Numbered from the stretch's first letter, positions 36,542 through 46,013 are shown. The stretch is 64,000 nucleotides of DNA from Tardibacter chloracetimidivorans (GCF_001890385.1 NZ_CP018221.1:2715501-2779500); one strand, 5' to 3'. The notes: generated by a model not told the origin, from the sequence alone. Made by a program: numbers and translations.

Positions 36542-37978
36542 GTGGCAAATCTGAAAGCGTTCACCATGCCCAAATGGGGCATTGAAATGAGCGAGGGTAC
36601 CATCGCCGAATGGATGGTGGCCGAGAACGAACCCTTCGCCAAGGGCACGGTGTTGACCCTGGTCGAGACGGACAAGATCACCAATGAGATCGAGGCCGAA
36701 GGCGAAGGCCGCTTCGTCCGCATCGTCGCCGAGGCGGGCGGCACCTTTCCGGTCGGCGCGCTGCTGGCCGTCCGGACCGATGGCGAAGAGGCGTCCGCCG
36801 ACGAGATCGACGCCTTTGTCGCAGGCTTCCGGCCGGCCGACACCAGCTTTGCCCCCGAGGGCGCGGAAACCGGGGAGCCGCCCGCTGCCGAGCCGTCACC
36901 TGCTCCGCCAGCCACTCCCCGACCCGAGACAAATATTCCGGAGGGCGTTGCGATCAGCCCGGTCGCCCGGGCGCGCGTTGCCGAAAGCGGAGTGGACGTC
37001 GCCGGGATCACGGGTTCGGGCCGGGGCGGGCGCATCACCGCGCAGGATGTCGATCAGGCTGTCCGACCGGCGGCCGAGCCAGCGCTTGCCGGGCCATATC
37101 CGCAAAGCCCCGATCAGGGCGTCTATGCCACGCCGATGGCCCGCCGCCTTTCGGCGCTGCACGACATATCGCTGAAGGGGCTTTCAGGCTCCGGACCGCG
37201 CGGACGGGTGCTGAAGGGCGATGTGCTTGCGCGGGTGGAGCAGGCGCGGCCCGCGCCCGCCGCCTCCCCCGCAACTGCCGACGCGGCTCCGCAGCAGCCC
37301 GGCCCGGCGTCGGGCGTGACGGTGGCACCCATGTCATCGATGCGCCGCACCATCGCGAGGCGGCTGACCGAAGCCAAGACGACGATTCCGCACTTCTATA
37401 TCCGCCGCCGCGTACGTGCGGACCGGCTGCTAGCTTTGCGGACGGCGGTTCAGGGACAACGGCCCAGCGTGAACGACTATCTCGTTAGGGCCTGCGCGCT
37501 TGCGCTGATGGAGGTGCCGGAGCTGAATATCCAGGTGCACGGCAATGACATCCACCGCTTCGGCGCGGCCGACATCGCCGTTGCCGTCGCCACCGACAAG
37601 GGGCTCATCACGCCGATCGTCACCCGCGCCGACGAGCGCAGCGTGGCTGAGATCTCGCAGCTGATGGCGGGCCTTGCCCAGCGCGCCCGGTCCGGCAAGC
37701 TGAAGCCGGAGGAGTATAGCGGCGGCAGCTTCTCGCTATCGAACCTAGGCGGGTTCGGCGTGGAGCAGTTCGACGCGATCATCAATCCGCCACAGGGCGC
37801 GATTCTGGCTGTCGGCACCGCCCGGCCGGAGCCGGTGGACGATGATGGCGCGATCCGGATCGTGCCGGTCTTCCATCTGTCGCTGTCATGCGATCACCGC
37901 GCGATCGACGGAGCCGATGGCGGCCGTTTCATGGCCGCGCTCGCCAACCTTATCGAACAGCCGGAACTTCTGGCTTGA
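36542..37978 (+). CDS. Dihydrolipoamide acyltransferase E2 with two peripheral-subunit-binding domains
   Basis: A 478-residue E2. Residues 1-78 are a lipoyl domain with lipoyl Lys45 in ETDKITNE. Residues about 137-172 (SPVARARVAESGVDVAGITG) and 197-232 (ATPMARRLSALHDISLKGLS) both look like E1/E3-binding domains. The catalytic domain ends with CDHRAIDG (His452, Asp456). Pro/Ala linkers separate the parts. Two binding domains are unusual, since most E2 proteins have one. No E3 (dihydrolipoamide dehydrogenase) gene is in the window, so a housekeeping E3 is probably shared. Confidence 0.9.
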   Translation: MANLKAFTMPKWGIEMSEGTIAEWMVAENEPFAKGTVLTLVETDKITNEIEAEGEGRFVRIVAEAGGTFPVGALLAVRTDGEEASADEIDAFVAGFRPADTSFAPEGAETGEPPAAEPSPAPPATPRPETNIPEGVAISPVARARVAESGVDVAGITGSGRGGRITAQDVDQAVRPAAEPALAGPYPQSPDQGVYATPMARRLSALHDISLKGLSGSGPRGRVLKGDVLARVEQARPAPAASPATADAAPQQPGPASGVTVAPMSSMRRTIARRLTEAKTTIPHFYIRRRVRADRLLALRTAVQGQRPSVNDYLVRACALALMEVPELNIQVHGNDIHRFGAADIAVAVATDKGLITPIVTRADERSVAEISQLMAGLAQRARSGKLKPEEYSGGSFSLSNLGGFGVEQFDAIINPPQGAILAVGTARPEPVDDDGAIRIVPVFHLSLSCDHRAIDGADGGRFMAALANLIEQPELLA

Positions 37979-38006
37979 GGCGTGCCGAACGCCTCCGGAG
38001 AGCAAC

Positions 38007-39167
38007 ATGGATTTCAGACTGACGCCCGACCAGGAAGAGCTGCGCTCAGCCGCGCGGGATTTCGCCCGCGCCGAGCTTCCCGCCATCGCCGCCGAGCTGG
38101 AGCGCGACAACAAGCCGCCCAGCCATGAACTGGTGCGCCGCTATGCCGAAATGGGCTTTCTGGGAATCAACATCCCGTCAGAGCTTGGCGGCCTTGGCCT
38201 CGGCAACCTGGAAGCGCTGATCGTCCTTGAAGAGTTCGCAAAGATCTCTTCCGCGGTCGCCTTTCCCATCTTTGAATCGTCGGTCGGACCCGTTCGCGCC
38301 ATCGAGCATTTCGGATCGGACGCGCTGAAGCGGCGCGTCGTCCCGGCCGTCTGCCGGGGCGAGATGGTGGTGGCCGTGTCGATGTCGGAACCCGATGCCG
38401 GTTCGGCGCTGACCGATCTCAAGACCAAGGGCGAGGTCAACGGCGACAAGCTCGTCATCAACGGCACCAAGCGCTGGTGCTCGGGCGGCGGCCACGCCGA
38501 CGCCTATGTCGTCTATTGCCGTCTGTCGAACGATCCGGGCGCGAAGGCGATCGGCGCGGTGCTGGTGGAAAACGATGCGCCGGGTCTCAGCTTCGGGCCG
38601 AATGAACAGCTGATGGGCTTTCGCGGCGTGCCTTCGTCCGACCTTTATCTGGACGGCTGCGAAGTGCCCCTGGACAACATCATCGTTCCGGCCGGCGGCT
38701 TCAAGCAACTGATGGAGGCCTTCGATCTGGAGCGCTGCGGCAATGCCACCATGGCCCTGGGCCAGGCGTCGGGCGCGCTTGAGGACGTGTCGGACTATGT
38801 TCAGGAGCGCAAGCAGTTCGGCAAGCCGATCGCCGATTTTCAGGCGGTCCAGATCAAGCTCGCCGAAATGCATATGAAATGCGAGGCCGCCCGGCTGCTC
38901 ATCTGGCGCGCCGCGGCGAACGCGCAGGATGGGCTTCCCTCCATTCTCGACAGCTCGACCGCGAAATGCTTCGCCAATTCGATCGCGCGCGAAGTCGCGG
39001 GCGATGCGATGCAGCTGATGGGCGCTTATGGCTATTCCAAGGAGTTTCCGATGGAACGGCGTCTGCGTGACAGCTGGGGCTGGGGCATTGCTGGCGGCGC
39101 GATCGACATCCAGAAAGTGAACATCGCCGGGGCCATGCTGGGCCGCCGGTTCGACCAGCGCCGATAG
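38007..39167 (+). CDS. Acyl-CoA dehydrogenase
   Basis: A 386-residue flavoprotein: MDFRLTPDQEELRSAARDFA, the FAD/substrate motif VAVSMSEPDAGSALTDLKT and WCSGGGHADAYVV, then YVQERKQFGKPIADFQAVQ and LMGAYGYSKEFPMERRLRD. It desaturates a CoA thioester at C2-C3. It sits directly after the E2 gene in the same operon, so it may act on the acyl-CoA formed there. The ATG at 38007 was chosen by alignment with family N-termini; an upstream open frame overlaps E2. Confidence 0.92.
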   Translation: MDFRLTPDQEELRSAARDFARAELPAIAAELERDNKPPSHELVRRYAEMGFLGINIPSELGGLGLGNLEALIVLEEFAKISSAVAFPIFESSVGPVRAIEHFGSDALKRRVVPAVCRGEMVVAVSMSEPDAGSALTDLKTKGEVNGDKLVINGTKRWCSGGGHADAYVVYCRLSNDPGAKAIGAVLVENDAPGLSFGPNEQLMGFRGVPSSDLYLDGCEVPLDNIIVPAGGFKQLMEAFDLERCGNATMALGQASGALEDVSDYVQERKQFGKPIADFQAVQIKLAEMHMKCEAARLLIWRAAANAQDGLPSILDSSTAKCFANSIAREVAGDAMQLMGAYGYSKEFPMERRLRDSWGWGIAGGAIDIQKVNIAGAMLGRRFDQRR

Positions 39168-39177
39168 GCGGGCGCAA

Positions 39178-39816
39178 GTGGCGGAGCGACTGCTTCACAT
39201 CAAGGCGAGCCCGCGCGGCAGCCTTTCGCGCTCCGCGATGGTCGCAAGCCGGTTGCTGGCACGGCTTCAAGAGACCGACGTGGAGCCGCTGGACCTGTTC
39301 GATGCGGATTTGCCGCCTTTTGGGGGCGCGGTGATCGAAGGCCGCTATGCGCTGCTTTCAGGCCAGCCGGTGGCGGAGGATGCGGCGGCGGACTGGCAGC
39401 GGATCGAGGGCATGGTCGCGCATTTTCTCTCGTTCGACACATGGCTGTTCAGCACGCCGATGTGGAACTTCGGAATACCCTATCGGCTGAAGCATTATAT
39501 CGACCTGCTGACCCAGCCGGGCCTTGCGTTCTCGGCGGACGCCGGCGGCAATGTGATCGGACATGCAGTGGGGCGGACGGCGATCATCATTGCGGCCGGT
39601 GCGCTGGATACGCGCCCCGAGAGCGCCTTGGGCAGCCTCGATCACCAGGCCGCTTATCTGGAGGCCTGGCTCAGCTTTCTCGGGGCGACGAACATCCATG
39701 TCATCCGCGTGATGCCGACTTTCGGCGAAGCGGCGGTCGTCGACCGGGCGATGGAAACGGCTTATGCGGAGGCTGACGCGCTCGCGCGCCGCCTGTCCCG
39801 GCCAAGCCGGGTGTAG
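39178..39816 (+). CDS. FMN-dependent NAD(P)H oxidoreductase (azoreductase/quinone-reductase fold)
   Basis: A 212-residue flavodoxin-fold enzyme: LHIKASPRGSLSRSAMVASR, FSTPMWNFGIPYRLKHYIDL and a TFGEA tail. It resembles AzoR-type NADH:quinone or azo reductases. The start is GTG, 10 bp after the acyl-CoA dehydrogenase stop. Its last 55 bp overlap, antisense, the convergent MaoC gene. It could reduce a quinone formed from a hydroxylated ring. Confidence 0.85.
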   Translation: MAERLLHIKASPRGSLSRSAMVASRLLARLQETDVEPLDLFDADLPPFGGAVIEGRYALLSGQPVAEDAAADWQRIEGMVAHFLSFDTWLFSTPMWNFGIPYRLKHYIDLLTQPGLAFSADAGGNVIGHAVGRTAIIIAAGALDTRPESALGSLDHQAAYLEAWLSFLGATNIHVIRVMPTFGEAAVVDRAMETAYAEADALARRLSRPSRV

Positions 39817-40274
39817 ACCAGATTGATGCTGGTGAAGGTCACCGCCTCGGTTCCGTCGTCGGTGACAACAGCGTAGCGGATCAGAGCGGTTCCCCTGTCA
39901 TCGCGTGTCTGCGACGGACGAAGCTCCACGATCTCGGACGTGACGTGGATGGTGTCGCCCGAGCGGATCGCGCGGCGCAGGCGCAGGTCATCCCAACCCA
40001 CGCCGCAGACGAAATCGATGTCCGAATTGATCTCGTGGTCGAGTTGCCGCCACAGCGCCAGCACGTGGATGCCGCTTGCGACCACCTCGCCGAACACCGA
40101 CTGGCGGGCGAGTTCCGCGTCGGTATGAAACCATTGCGGGTCATAGGTGCGGGCGAAATCAAGGATCTCCTGCCGGGAGATCGTCCGTTCACGCGATTTT
40201 CGGCGTTCTCCTACCTGGAGATCCTCAAACGTGCGGTGCGGCATGACGGGCACAAAGGGTTGTTCCCCGGTCAT
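39762..40274 (-). CDS. MaoC-family dehydratase
   Basis: A 170-residue hot-dog-fold hydratase: FEDLQVGERRKSRERTISRQ, DFARTYDPQWFHTDAELARQ and GEVVASGIHVLALW, with candidate catalytic Asp and His in the DPQWFHTD and GIH segments. It would hydrate an enoyl-CoA. Together with the thioesterase and Rieske genes it forms a minus-strand unit. The 3' end overlaps the convergent oxidoreductase gene by 55 bp. Confidence 0.88.
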   Translation of the reverse strand: MTGEQPFVPVMPHRTFEDLQVGERRKSRERTISRQEILDFARTYDPQWFHTDAELARQSVFGEVVASGIHVLALWRQLDHEINSDIDFVCGVGWDDLRLRRAIRSGDTIHVTSEIVELRPSQTRDDRGTALIRYAVVTDDGTEAVTFTSINLVYTRLGRDRRRASASASA

Positions 40275-40295
40275 CGTGCGGTTTCCTTCAACAGA

Positions 40296-41186
40296 TCAGA
40301 TACGGCCCGCGCGCGGCGCATCCAGCACGCGGATCAAACCTTCCTGGGCGACTGTCGCAATCAACCGGCCGTCCCGCGTGTAGATCGTTCCGCGCCCAAG
40401 TGAGCGGGACGACCCCGCCGCAGGGCTGTCGAGCGCGTAGAGCAGCCAGTCGTCTACCCGGCCATGATCGTGAAACCAGATGGCATGGTCAAGGCTGGCT
40501 GTCTGGAGATAGTCGTCGGCCCAGCCCATCCCGAGCGGCGCAAGCCCGGCGTGCAGTATGTGCAGGTCCGATGCATAGGCGAGATAGCACTGATGCAGGG
40601 CGCGGTCGCCGCCAAGCGGCGATTTGAGCCTCAGCCAATAGTGGCGATGGCACGATTCCGGCTGACCGTTGAACATCAGAAACGGTTCGACCGGGCGCCA
40701 TTCGAACAACTGTGGGCGCCGCCAGAACGGTAGATGGCGTTCGGGCAGGGGTGCGTCTGCGATATAGTCGGACATCGGCCGCAACTGCTCCGGCGGGGGC
40801 ACGTCGGGCATTGCGAACTGATGGCGCGGCCCGTCCTCCGCGACCTGGAAAGAGGCGGAGGCGCTCATCACCAGTGCGCCGTCCTGCTCCACGGTCACGC
40901 GGCGGCTGGAAAAGCTTCGTCCGTCATTGTCGCGCGTAACGGCGAAATCCAGCCCCTTGTCGGTCAGCCCCGGCCTTCCGAAAAAGGCATGGAAGCTGTG
41001 CGCCGGCCGGTCCGGCGATACCGTCTGCTGCATGGCGCGCAGCGCCCGCGCCAGAATCTTCCCGCCATAGAGGCGCAGCAGCCCGCTTGGAATGGGCGCA
41101 GCTCGAAACCTGTCCGGGCCTGTCTCTTCATAGGCGAACAGCATGCGCCGTTCGATTTCGGGATCGTCGATCATGGCATCGGGCAT
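40296..41186 (-). CDS. Acyl-CoA thioesterase II (TesB-like)
   Basis: A 296-residue double hot-dog thioesterase: RLYGGKILARALRAMQQTVS, HSFHAFFGRPG and LDHAIWFHDHGRVDDWLLYA with the catalytic Asp. It frees acids from CoA esters. It lies between the Rieske gene (41228) and the MaoC gene. The ATG at 41186 is used; a TTG at 41231 overlapping the Rieske stop is possible and would imply translational coupling. Confidence 0.9.
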   Translation of the reverse strand: MPDAMIDDPEIERRMLFAYEETGPDRFRAAPIPSGLLRLYGGKILARALRAMQQTVSPDRPAHSFHAFFGRPGLTDKGLDFAVTRDNDGRSFSSRRVTVEQDGALVMSASASFQVAEDGPRHQFAMPDVPPPEQLRPMSDYIADAPLPERHLPFWRRPQLFEWRPVEPFLMFNGQPESCHRHYWLRLKSPLGGDRALHQCYLAYASDLHILHAGLAPLGMGWADDYLQTASLDHAIWFHDHGRVDDWLLYALDSPAAGSSRSLGRGTIYTRDGRLIATVAQEGLIRVLDAPRAGRI

Positions 41187-41227
41187 AGCGCAGGCCTGGC
41201 GGCGGCGGAAAGCTTTCCCGCCGGCGT

Positions 41228-42448
41228 TCAATCCTGCGTCACCTGGTCGCGGAGCACCTGCTCCACCCTGGCCTCCGGAGGCACCTGATTGAGGCCGATG
41301 CGCCGGTCCAGCTCTTCATGCCAGTGATAGATGCGGCGTTCCTGATAATTGAGTGGCATGCCCTTGAAGCCCTTGCTCTCCAGTGACTCCTGGATCTGCG
41401 GGGCGTACTGCAAATCCTCGTATAAAATCCGTTCCCAGTTCGCGAGCCGCGTGTCCCAGAGCGGGTTCGGCTGGTCCGGATCGTAATCCGGCGCGATCCA
41501 GCTCGACACGACCCGCGCAGTCCGGTTCGAGGTGGGCCAGAATTGCAGCAGCGGGATGCCGCTTTCGGACGCAGGCATCACGAAATTGGGATAGATCTGA
41601 TAGCTGACGTTGTTGTTCGCCGGAACCTCGGTGATCGTCGGGATCTTCGGCATGCCGATCGTGCCGGGGTCCTTCCAGTCCGGCCGGCGATTGGGCGTGA
41701 GCATGCGGCTGTGACCATTGGGCCACAAAGTCACGAACATTCCGCGATGGTCAAGGAACCGGTCCACCGTCTGCTGGTGGATGGATTTCAGATGATAGAC
41801 CTCAAGAAACGCATCGAGCAGCACCTTGACGTTGCAATTCACCTCATAGCTGCGTGAATCGACGAGGCGCAGATTCTCCAGCCCATATTGCTCAAGCTCC
41901 TTCGCCATCGGGCCGATATGGTCGAGCAGCGGCTGCGCCTCCGGATCTTCGTTGATGAAGATCAGGCTGCCGAGAAGCTCGCAGCGCACGGACACCAGCG
42001 ACCGGCAGGAAAAGTCCAGACCCACGAAATCGCGCTTGTCGCGAACGGCGGTGAGCTTGCCGTCCAGCGTGTAGCTCCAGCCATGATAGCCGCAGACGAA
42101 GCCGCGTGCTTCGCCGGCCAGCTCGGTGACCAGCGGTGCGCCGCGATGCTGGCAGGTGTTGTAGAAAGCGCGGACTTGGCCCTCCAGATCGCGCACCACC
42201 AATATGGGCGATCCTGTGTTGCGGGTGAGGAACCAGCTGCCGGGGTTTGGGATCTGATCGACATGGCCGGCGTAGAGCCAGGCGCGCTGCCACATGCGTT
42301 CGCGCTCCAGCTTCAGGAACTCGGGATCGGTGTAGCGGACGCCGGGTATGTCGGGCAGCTTGGGGAAATCCTCGGGCGGCGCATTGCGGCTGCGCTCATA
42401 GTCCATGCGCTGGTGAACACGCTCGACGGTCTGTGCGTTCAGTTCCAT
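41228..42448 (-). CDS. Rieske non-heme iron oxygenase, alpha subunit (2 of 4)
   Basis: A 406-residue oxygenase. Its Rieske ligands are Cys99, His101, Cys119 and His122 (CQHRGAP and CGYHGW). The iron site is in LLDAFLEVYHLKSIH (Asp212, His219, His224). It differs from the other three in its C-terminus and is the most like classical choline/aromatic-ring oxygenases. The start is the ATG at 42448, which has GGAG upstream. Palindrome site 5 lies 44 bp upstream. It is the first gene of a unit with TesB and MaoC. Confidence 0.92.
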   Translation of the reverse strand: MELNAQTVERVHQRMDYERSRNAPPEDFPKLPDIPGVRYTDPEFLKLERERMWQRAWLYAGHVDQIPNPGSWFLTRNTGSPILVVRDLEGQVRAFYNTCQHRGAPLVTELAGEARGFVCGYHGWSYTLDGKLTAVRDKRDFVGLDFSCRSLVSVRCELLGSLIFINEDPEAQPLLDHIGPMAKELEQYGLENLRLVDSRSYEVNCNVKVLLDAFLEVYHLKSIHQQTVDRFLDHRGMFVTLWPNGHSRMLTPNRRPDWKDPGTIGMPKIPTITEVPANNNVSYQIYPNFVMPASESGIPLLQFWPTSNRTARVVSSWIAPDYDPDQPNPLWDTRLANWERILYEDLQYAPQIQESLESKGFKGMPLNYQERRIYHWHEELDRRIGLNQVPPEARVEQVLRDQVTQD

Positions 42449-42491
42449 GACTTTCCACTCCTGATTGACTTTACCTAGCACACTCCATCAT

Positions 42492-42513
42492 AAAAACAAT
42501 CATGTTTGACTTT
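42492..42513. promoter_or_regulatory. Cluster palindrome, site 5
   Basis: AAAAACA-ATCATGTT-TGACTTT. It lies midway between the divergent Rieske gene (start 42448) and the TIM-barrel isomerase gene (start 42534), and could control both. Confidence 0.7.
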
Positions 42514-42533
42514 TTATTTGTCGCAGGATCGCC

Positions 42534-43334
42534 ATGAAACGCCTTTCGCTCCACCATTTGACCGCGCTTGACGCAACTCCCGCAGAACTGGCGGCCATCG
42601 CCGGTCGGCTGGAGTGCCAGCACATCACCCTGTTCACTCATGTGCCCGAACAGGCGCGCGCGATGTTTCCATGCGTGATGCCGGACGATGTCCCGGCGCT
42701 GAGCGATGCGCTCGCTTCAGCCAATGTGTCCGTCTGCAATCTCGAGGTCTTTCCGCTCGATCAGGACGGCGGACTGGGCCGCTTTGCCGAGGGGCTGAAG
42801 ACGGGCGCGGCGCTGGGTGCTCCCCGCGCGACCGTGCATATGTACAATATCGAGAGCATCGCCGTCGCCGCCCGGCGGCTGAAGGCCTTTGCAGATGTCG
42901 CCGGCGATTATGGCATCACGCCCGGCCTTGAGTTCAATGGCTTTTCGGACGTGAAGGATATTGCCACCGCCGTCGCGATCGTGCGCGAGGCGGGCTGTGG
43001 CGCGGTGGCGCTCGATGTGCTGCACCTGATGCGCAATGGGGCCGACATAGCGGCCGTCGCGCCCAATGCCGGGTTGATCGGCTATGTGCAGGTCTCCGAC
43101 GGGCCGCTGGAATTGCCCGACGAAATCCCCGCCTGGCATGAAGCGGTCAAGGAACGGCTGCTGCCGGGTGATGGCGCATTCCCGCTTGCCGAAATCCTGC
43201 GTCCGGTCGCGGGACATGCGATCATCGAGGCGGAAATCCCCCAGAGCACCGCGCGCAAGGCGGGCGCCGACGCATTCGAGCGATGCCGGAAGGCGGTGGA
43301 TGCGGTCCGCCGCACACTCCGGGCGCTGGACTGA
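42534..43334 (+). CDS. Sugar-phosphate isomerase/epimerase-like TIM-barrel protein
   Basis: A 266-residue protein of the AP-endonuclease-2/xylose-isomerase-like TIM barrel: RLSLHHLTALDATPAELAAI, the metal-site segments CNLEVFPLDQDGG and TPGLEFNGFSD, and a late HAIIEAEIPQ. Family members isomerise, epimerise or dehydrate small polyols and keto-acids. The role here is unclear; it may handle a small cleavage product. Confidence 0.8.
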   Translation: MKRLSLHHLTALDATPAELAAIAGRLECQHITLFTHVPEQARAMFPCVMPDDVPALSDALASANVSVCNLEVFPLDQDGGLGRFAEGLKTGAALGAPRATVHMYNIESIAVAARRLKAFADVAGDYGITPGLEFNGFSDVKDIATAVAIVREAGCGAVALDVLHLMRNGADIAAVAPNAGLIGYVQVSDGPLELPDEIPAWHEAVKERLLPGDGAFPLAEILRPVAGHAIIEAEIPQSTARKAGADAFERCRKAVDAVRRTLRALD

Positions 43335-43361
43335 TCGGCCGGAGCGACCCGGCCGAATCGC

Positions 43362-44165
43362 TCAGCCGGCTTGCGCGGCTGCCGCCCTGGCTGCTTTCAC
43401 CGCCGCGCCTATTTCGGCGTTCGTCGGGTTCCGCCGCAGCGTGAGACCGCCGTTCACCTGAAGCACCTGGCCGGTCATGAAGCACTGGTCCGAGGCGACC
43501 CATGCGGCCGCATCGGCGATGTCTTCGCTCGTGCCCACCCGGCCAAGCGGATATTCCTTGGCGAAGGTGTCGAGAATCGCCTGATTGCGCGAGGCCTTGG
43601 CCGTCATCGGGGTCGGCGTAAAGCCGGGCGCGATGGAATTGGCGCGAATGCCGCGATGACCGAACTCGTTGGCGACGCAGCGGATGACGTGATCCGTGCC
43701 CGCCTTGGTGCCCATATAGGCGGCGTGATCCTCCAGCATGATGGATGCAGTGGCCGATGAGATCTGAATGATGGAGCCGCCGTCGCCCATCCGCCGCAGC
43801 ATGGCCTGGTAGAACAGGATCGGCCCGGTGAACTGCAGCGCGGTGATGCGATCGATGTCCTCCTTTGTGGTTTCAAGAAATGGCTTGAGCAGGCCCCAGC
43901 CTGTGGCATTGAGGGCGATGTCCAGATGGCCGAAGCGCGCGACCGCCGCATCGGCAAGCGCTGCAAGATCGCCCTCGTCGGTAATGTCGCAGCGCACCGC
44001 AAGCCCGCCGATTTCCTCCGCAAGTTCGGCCAGCGCCGCTTCGTCCCGCCCGGCGACCACCACCCGCGCCCCTTCGGCGGCAAAGCGGCGGGCAATCACC
44101 TGGCCCATATTGTCGCGGCCCGCCGCTCCGATGATGACGGCGACCTTGTCCTGCAACATACCCAT
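43362..44165 (-). CDS. SDR-family oxidoreductase
   Basis: A 267-residue SDR. The cofactor motif is GAAGRDNMG near residues 13-21, and the central NNAG is NATG. The catalytic Tyr and Lys are in AAYMGTKAG, with a Ser in ISSATAS. The C-terminus is VLQVNGGL. It is single and on the minus strand, divergent from the CoA ligase gene. Palindrome site 6 lies between them. Confidence 0.87.
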   Translation of the reverse strand: MGMLQDKVAVIIGAAGRDNMGQVIARRFAAEGARVVVAGRDEAALAELAEEIGGLAVRCDITDEGDLAALADAAVARFGHLDIALNATGWGLLKPFLETTKEDIDRITALQFTGPILFYQAMLRRMGDGGSIIQISSATASIMLEDHAAYMGTKAGTDHVIRCVANEFGHRGIRANSIAPGFTPTPMTAKASRNQAILDTFAKEYPLGRVGTSEDIADAAAWVASDQCFMTGQVLQVNGGLTLRRNPTNAEIGAAVKAARAAAAQAG

Positions 44166-44244
44166 AGCGCCTCTCCATTCCTTGATCGTCAGCTTGATTG
44201 CGCGTGACCCTGACTATGCCCATTAGCCGATCAGACGGAATAAA

Positions 44245-44266
44245 AAAATCAGGTAAGATTGTTTTT
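44245..44266. promoter_or_regulatory. Cluster palindrome, site 6
   Basis: AAAATCA-GGTAAGAT-TGTTTTT. It lies 80 bp upstream of the SDR start (44165) and about 100 bp upstream of the CoA ligase start (44367). Confidence 0.65.
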
Positions 44267-44366
44267 TTATTCCGGGCTGTCTAAGATGCGTCTAAAGCGG
44301 CGTGGCCGTAACACAGAACATCGCCATTCCTCGCTGGCGCGGGGCTGGCCTAATCGGGAGAGTGAG

Positions 44367-46013
44367 ATGGCGGCGGAAGCCCCGATCTACACCTTGGGCG
44401 CGTTGCTCCGGTCATCGGCCGCGAGCCATGCCGATTCGCCCGCGTTGATTTTTCCGGATCGCAAGGTCAGCTATCGCCAGCTCAACGAGTCGGCACGCGC
44501 CTGGGCGCGAACGTTCATCGCGCTCGGTATCAAGCCCGGCGACAATGTGGGCATTTTGCTGACCACGCGGCCGGAATTCGTCGAGCTGCTGTTCGGCATC
44601 GTCATGGCGGGCGCGGTGGCCGTACCGGTCAACGCGCGTTACCAGGCGTCCGAGCTGGGTTTCCTGGTGCGCGACGCCGATCTCGTGCTGATGGTTACGA
44701 CGGGGCGCGTGGCCGACAGCCTGGACTTCGGTGAAAGGCTGGTCGCGGCGCTTCCTTCCTTGCGGCACGCCGATGATCCGCGAAACCTCTCGCTTGACGA
44801 AGCGCCGAAGCTGCGAAGCATCATCTGTCTGGACCAGCCGTGCCCCTCCTATCTTCTGTCCGCCGGCGGGGCGCTCGACGCGGGGCGGCAGGTGGACGAG
44901 GCCCAGGTGGACGCTCGAATCGATGCCGTGGTTCCACAGGATGTCGGATTGATCCTTTACACGTCCGGCACGACCGCCAATCCCAAGGGCGCGCTGATCA
45001 GGCACAGGGCGCAGGTGGGCAACAGCCGGAACCTTGGCATCCGCTATGAGGTGACGGGCGCGGACAAGGTATGGTCCCCGCTTCCCATCTTCCACATCGC
45101 CGGAATCCTGCCGATGGTGATGATTCTGGACAAGGGCGGGGCCTATATGACGATCCCGCATTTCGAGGCGGGAGCCGCGCTCGAGATGCTTGGTCGGGAG
45201 AAGGCGACCATCGCCTATCCAAGCTTCGTCACGATCATGCAGGATCTGATCACCCATCCCACCTTCAAGGACACCGATCTGGCCAGCCTAAGGGTGATGA
45301 ACTCCAACTTCGCGGTGCAGCCCGCATGGATCAAGGAGGCGGTCACCGCGGCGATGCCCCACACGATCCAGGTCGGCACCTATGGCCTGACCGAGGCGGC
45401 GGGCACCGTTTCCACCAGCCGCCTGTCCGACAGCTATGAGCAGCGCACCGGCCGCTGCGGCGTGCCGCTGGACGAATGGGAGGTGCGGATCGTCGATGTG
45501 GAGAGCGGACGCGATTGCGGCGTCGACGAGCGGGGCGAAATCGTGGTTCGCGGCCCCAATATGCTGAAGGGCTATTACAACGCCCCGGACAAGACGGCCG
45601 AGGTGATCAGGAACGGATGGTTCCACACCGGCGACATCGGATCGATCGATGCCGATGGGCAGATGATGTTTCACGGCCGGACCAAGGACATGCTGAAGGT
45701 GGGCGGTGAAAATGTCGCCGCCGCCGAGATCGAGGCGATGCTCCAGACCCATCCGGCGGTGAAGCTTGCGCAGGTGGTGGGCATTCCGCACGACCGCTAT
45801 GTCGAAGTGCCAGCGGCGTTCGTCGAGCTGGCGGAAGGCCATTCCGCGACCGAGGACGAACTGATCCAGCACTGCCGCGGCCAACTCGCCAGCTTCAAGC
45901 TTCCGCGTCACGTACGCATGGTGTCGGAGTGGCCGATGTCGACGTCCAAGATCCAGAAGTTCCGGCTCAGATCGCAACTGATCGAGGAACTGGGCAAGGG
46001 AGAAGCCGCATGA
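44367..46013 (+). CDS. AMP-forming acyl-CoA synthetase/ligase
   Basis: A 548-residue member of the ANL superfamily. The P-loop-like motif is ILYTSGTTANPKGA, followed by the A5 region YGLTEAAGTV and the hinge WFHTGDIGSIDADGQMMFHG. GGENVAAAEIE and a late KIQKFRLR hold the A10 Lys. It activates a carboxylic acid to its CoA thioester and is the entry to CoA-linked steps. The ATG at 44367 follows GGGAGAGTG. It is the first gene of a four-gene unit. Confidence 0.92.
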   Translation: MAAEAPIYTLGALLRSSAASHADSPALIFPDRKVSYRQLNESARAWARTFIALGIKPGDNVGILLTTRPEFVELLFGIVMAGAVAVPVNARYQASELGFLVRDADLVLMVTTGRVADSLDFGERLVAALPSLRHADDPRNLSLDEAPKLRSIICLDQPCPSYLLSAGGALDAGRQVDEAQVDARIDAVVPQDVGLILYTSGTTANPKGALIRHRAQVGNSRNLGIRYEVTGADKVWSPLPIFHIAGILPMVMILDKGGAYMTIPHFEAGAALEMLGREKATIAYPSFVTIMQDLITHPTFKDTDLASLRVMNSNFAVQPAWIKEAVTAAMPHTIQVGTYGLTEAAGTVSTSRLSDSYEQRTGRCGVPLDEWEVRIVDVESGRDCGVDERGEIVVRGPNMLKGYYNAPDKTAEVIRNGWFHTGDIGSIDADGQMMFHGRTKDMLKVGGENVAAAEIEAMLQTHPAVKLAQVVGIPHDRYVEVPAAFVELAEGHSATEDELIQHCRGQLASFKLPRHVRMVSEWPMSTSKIQKFRLRSQLIEELGKGEAA

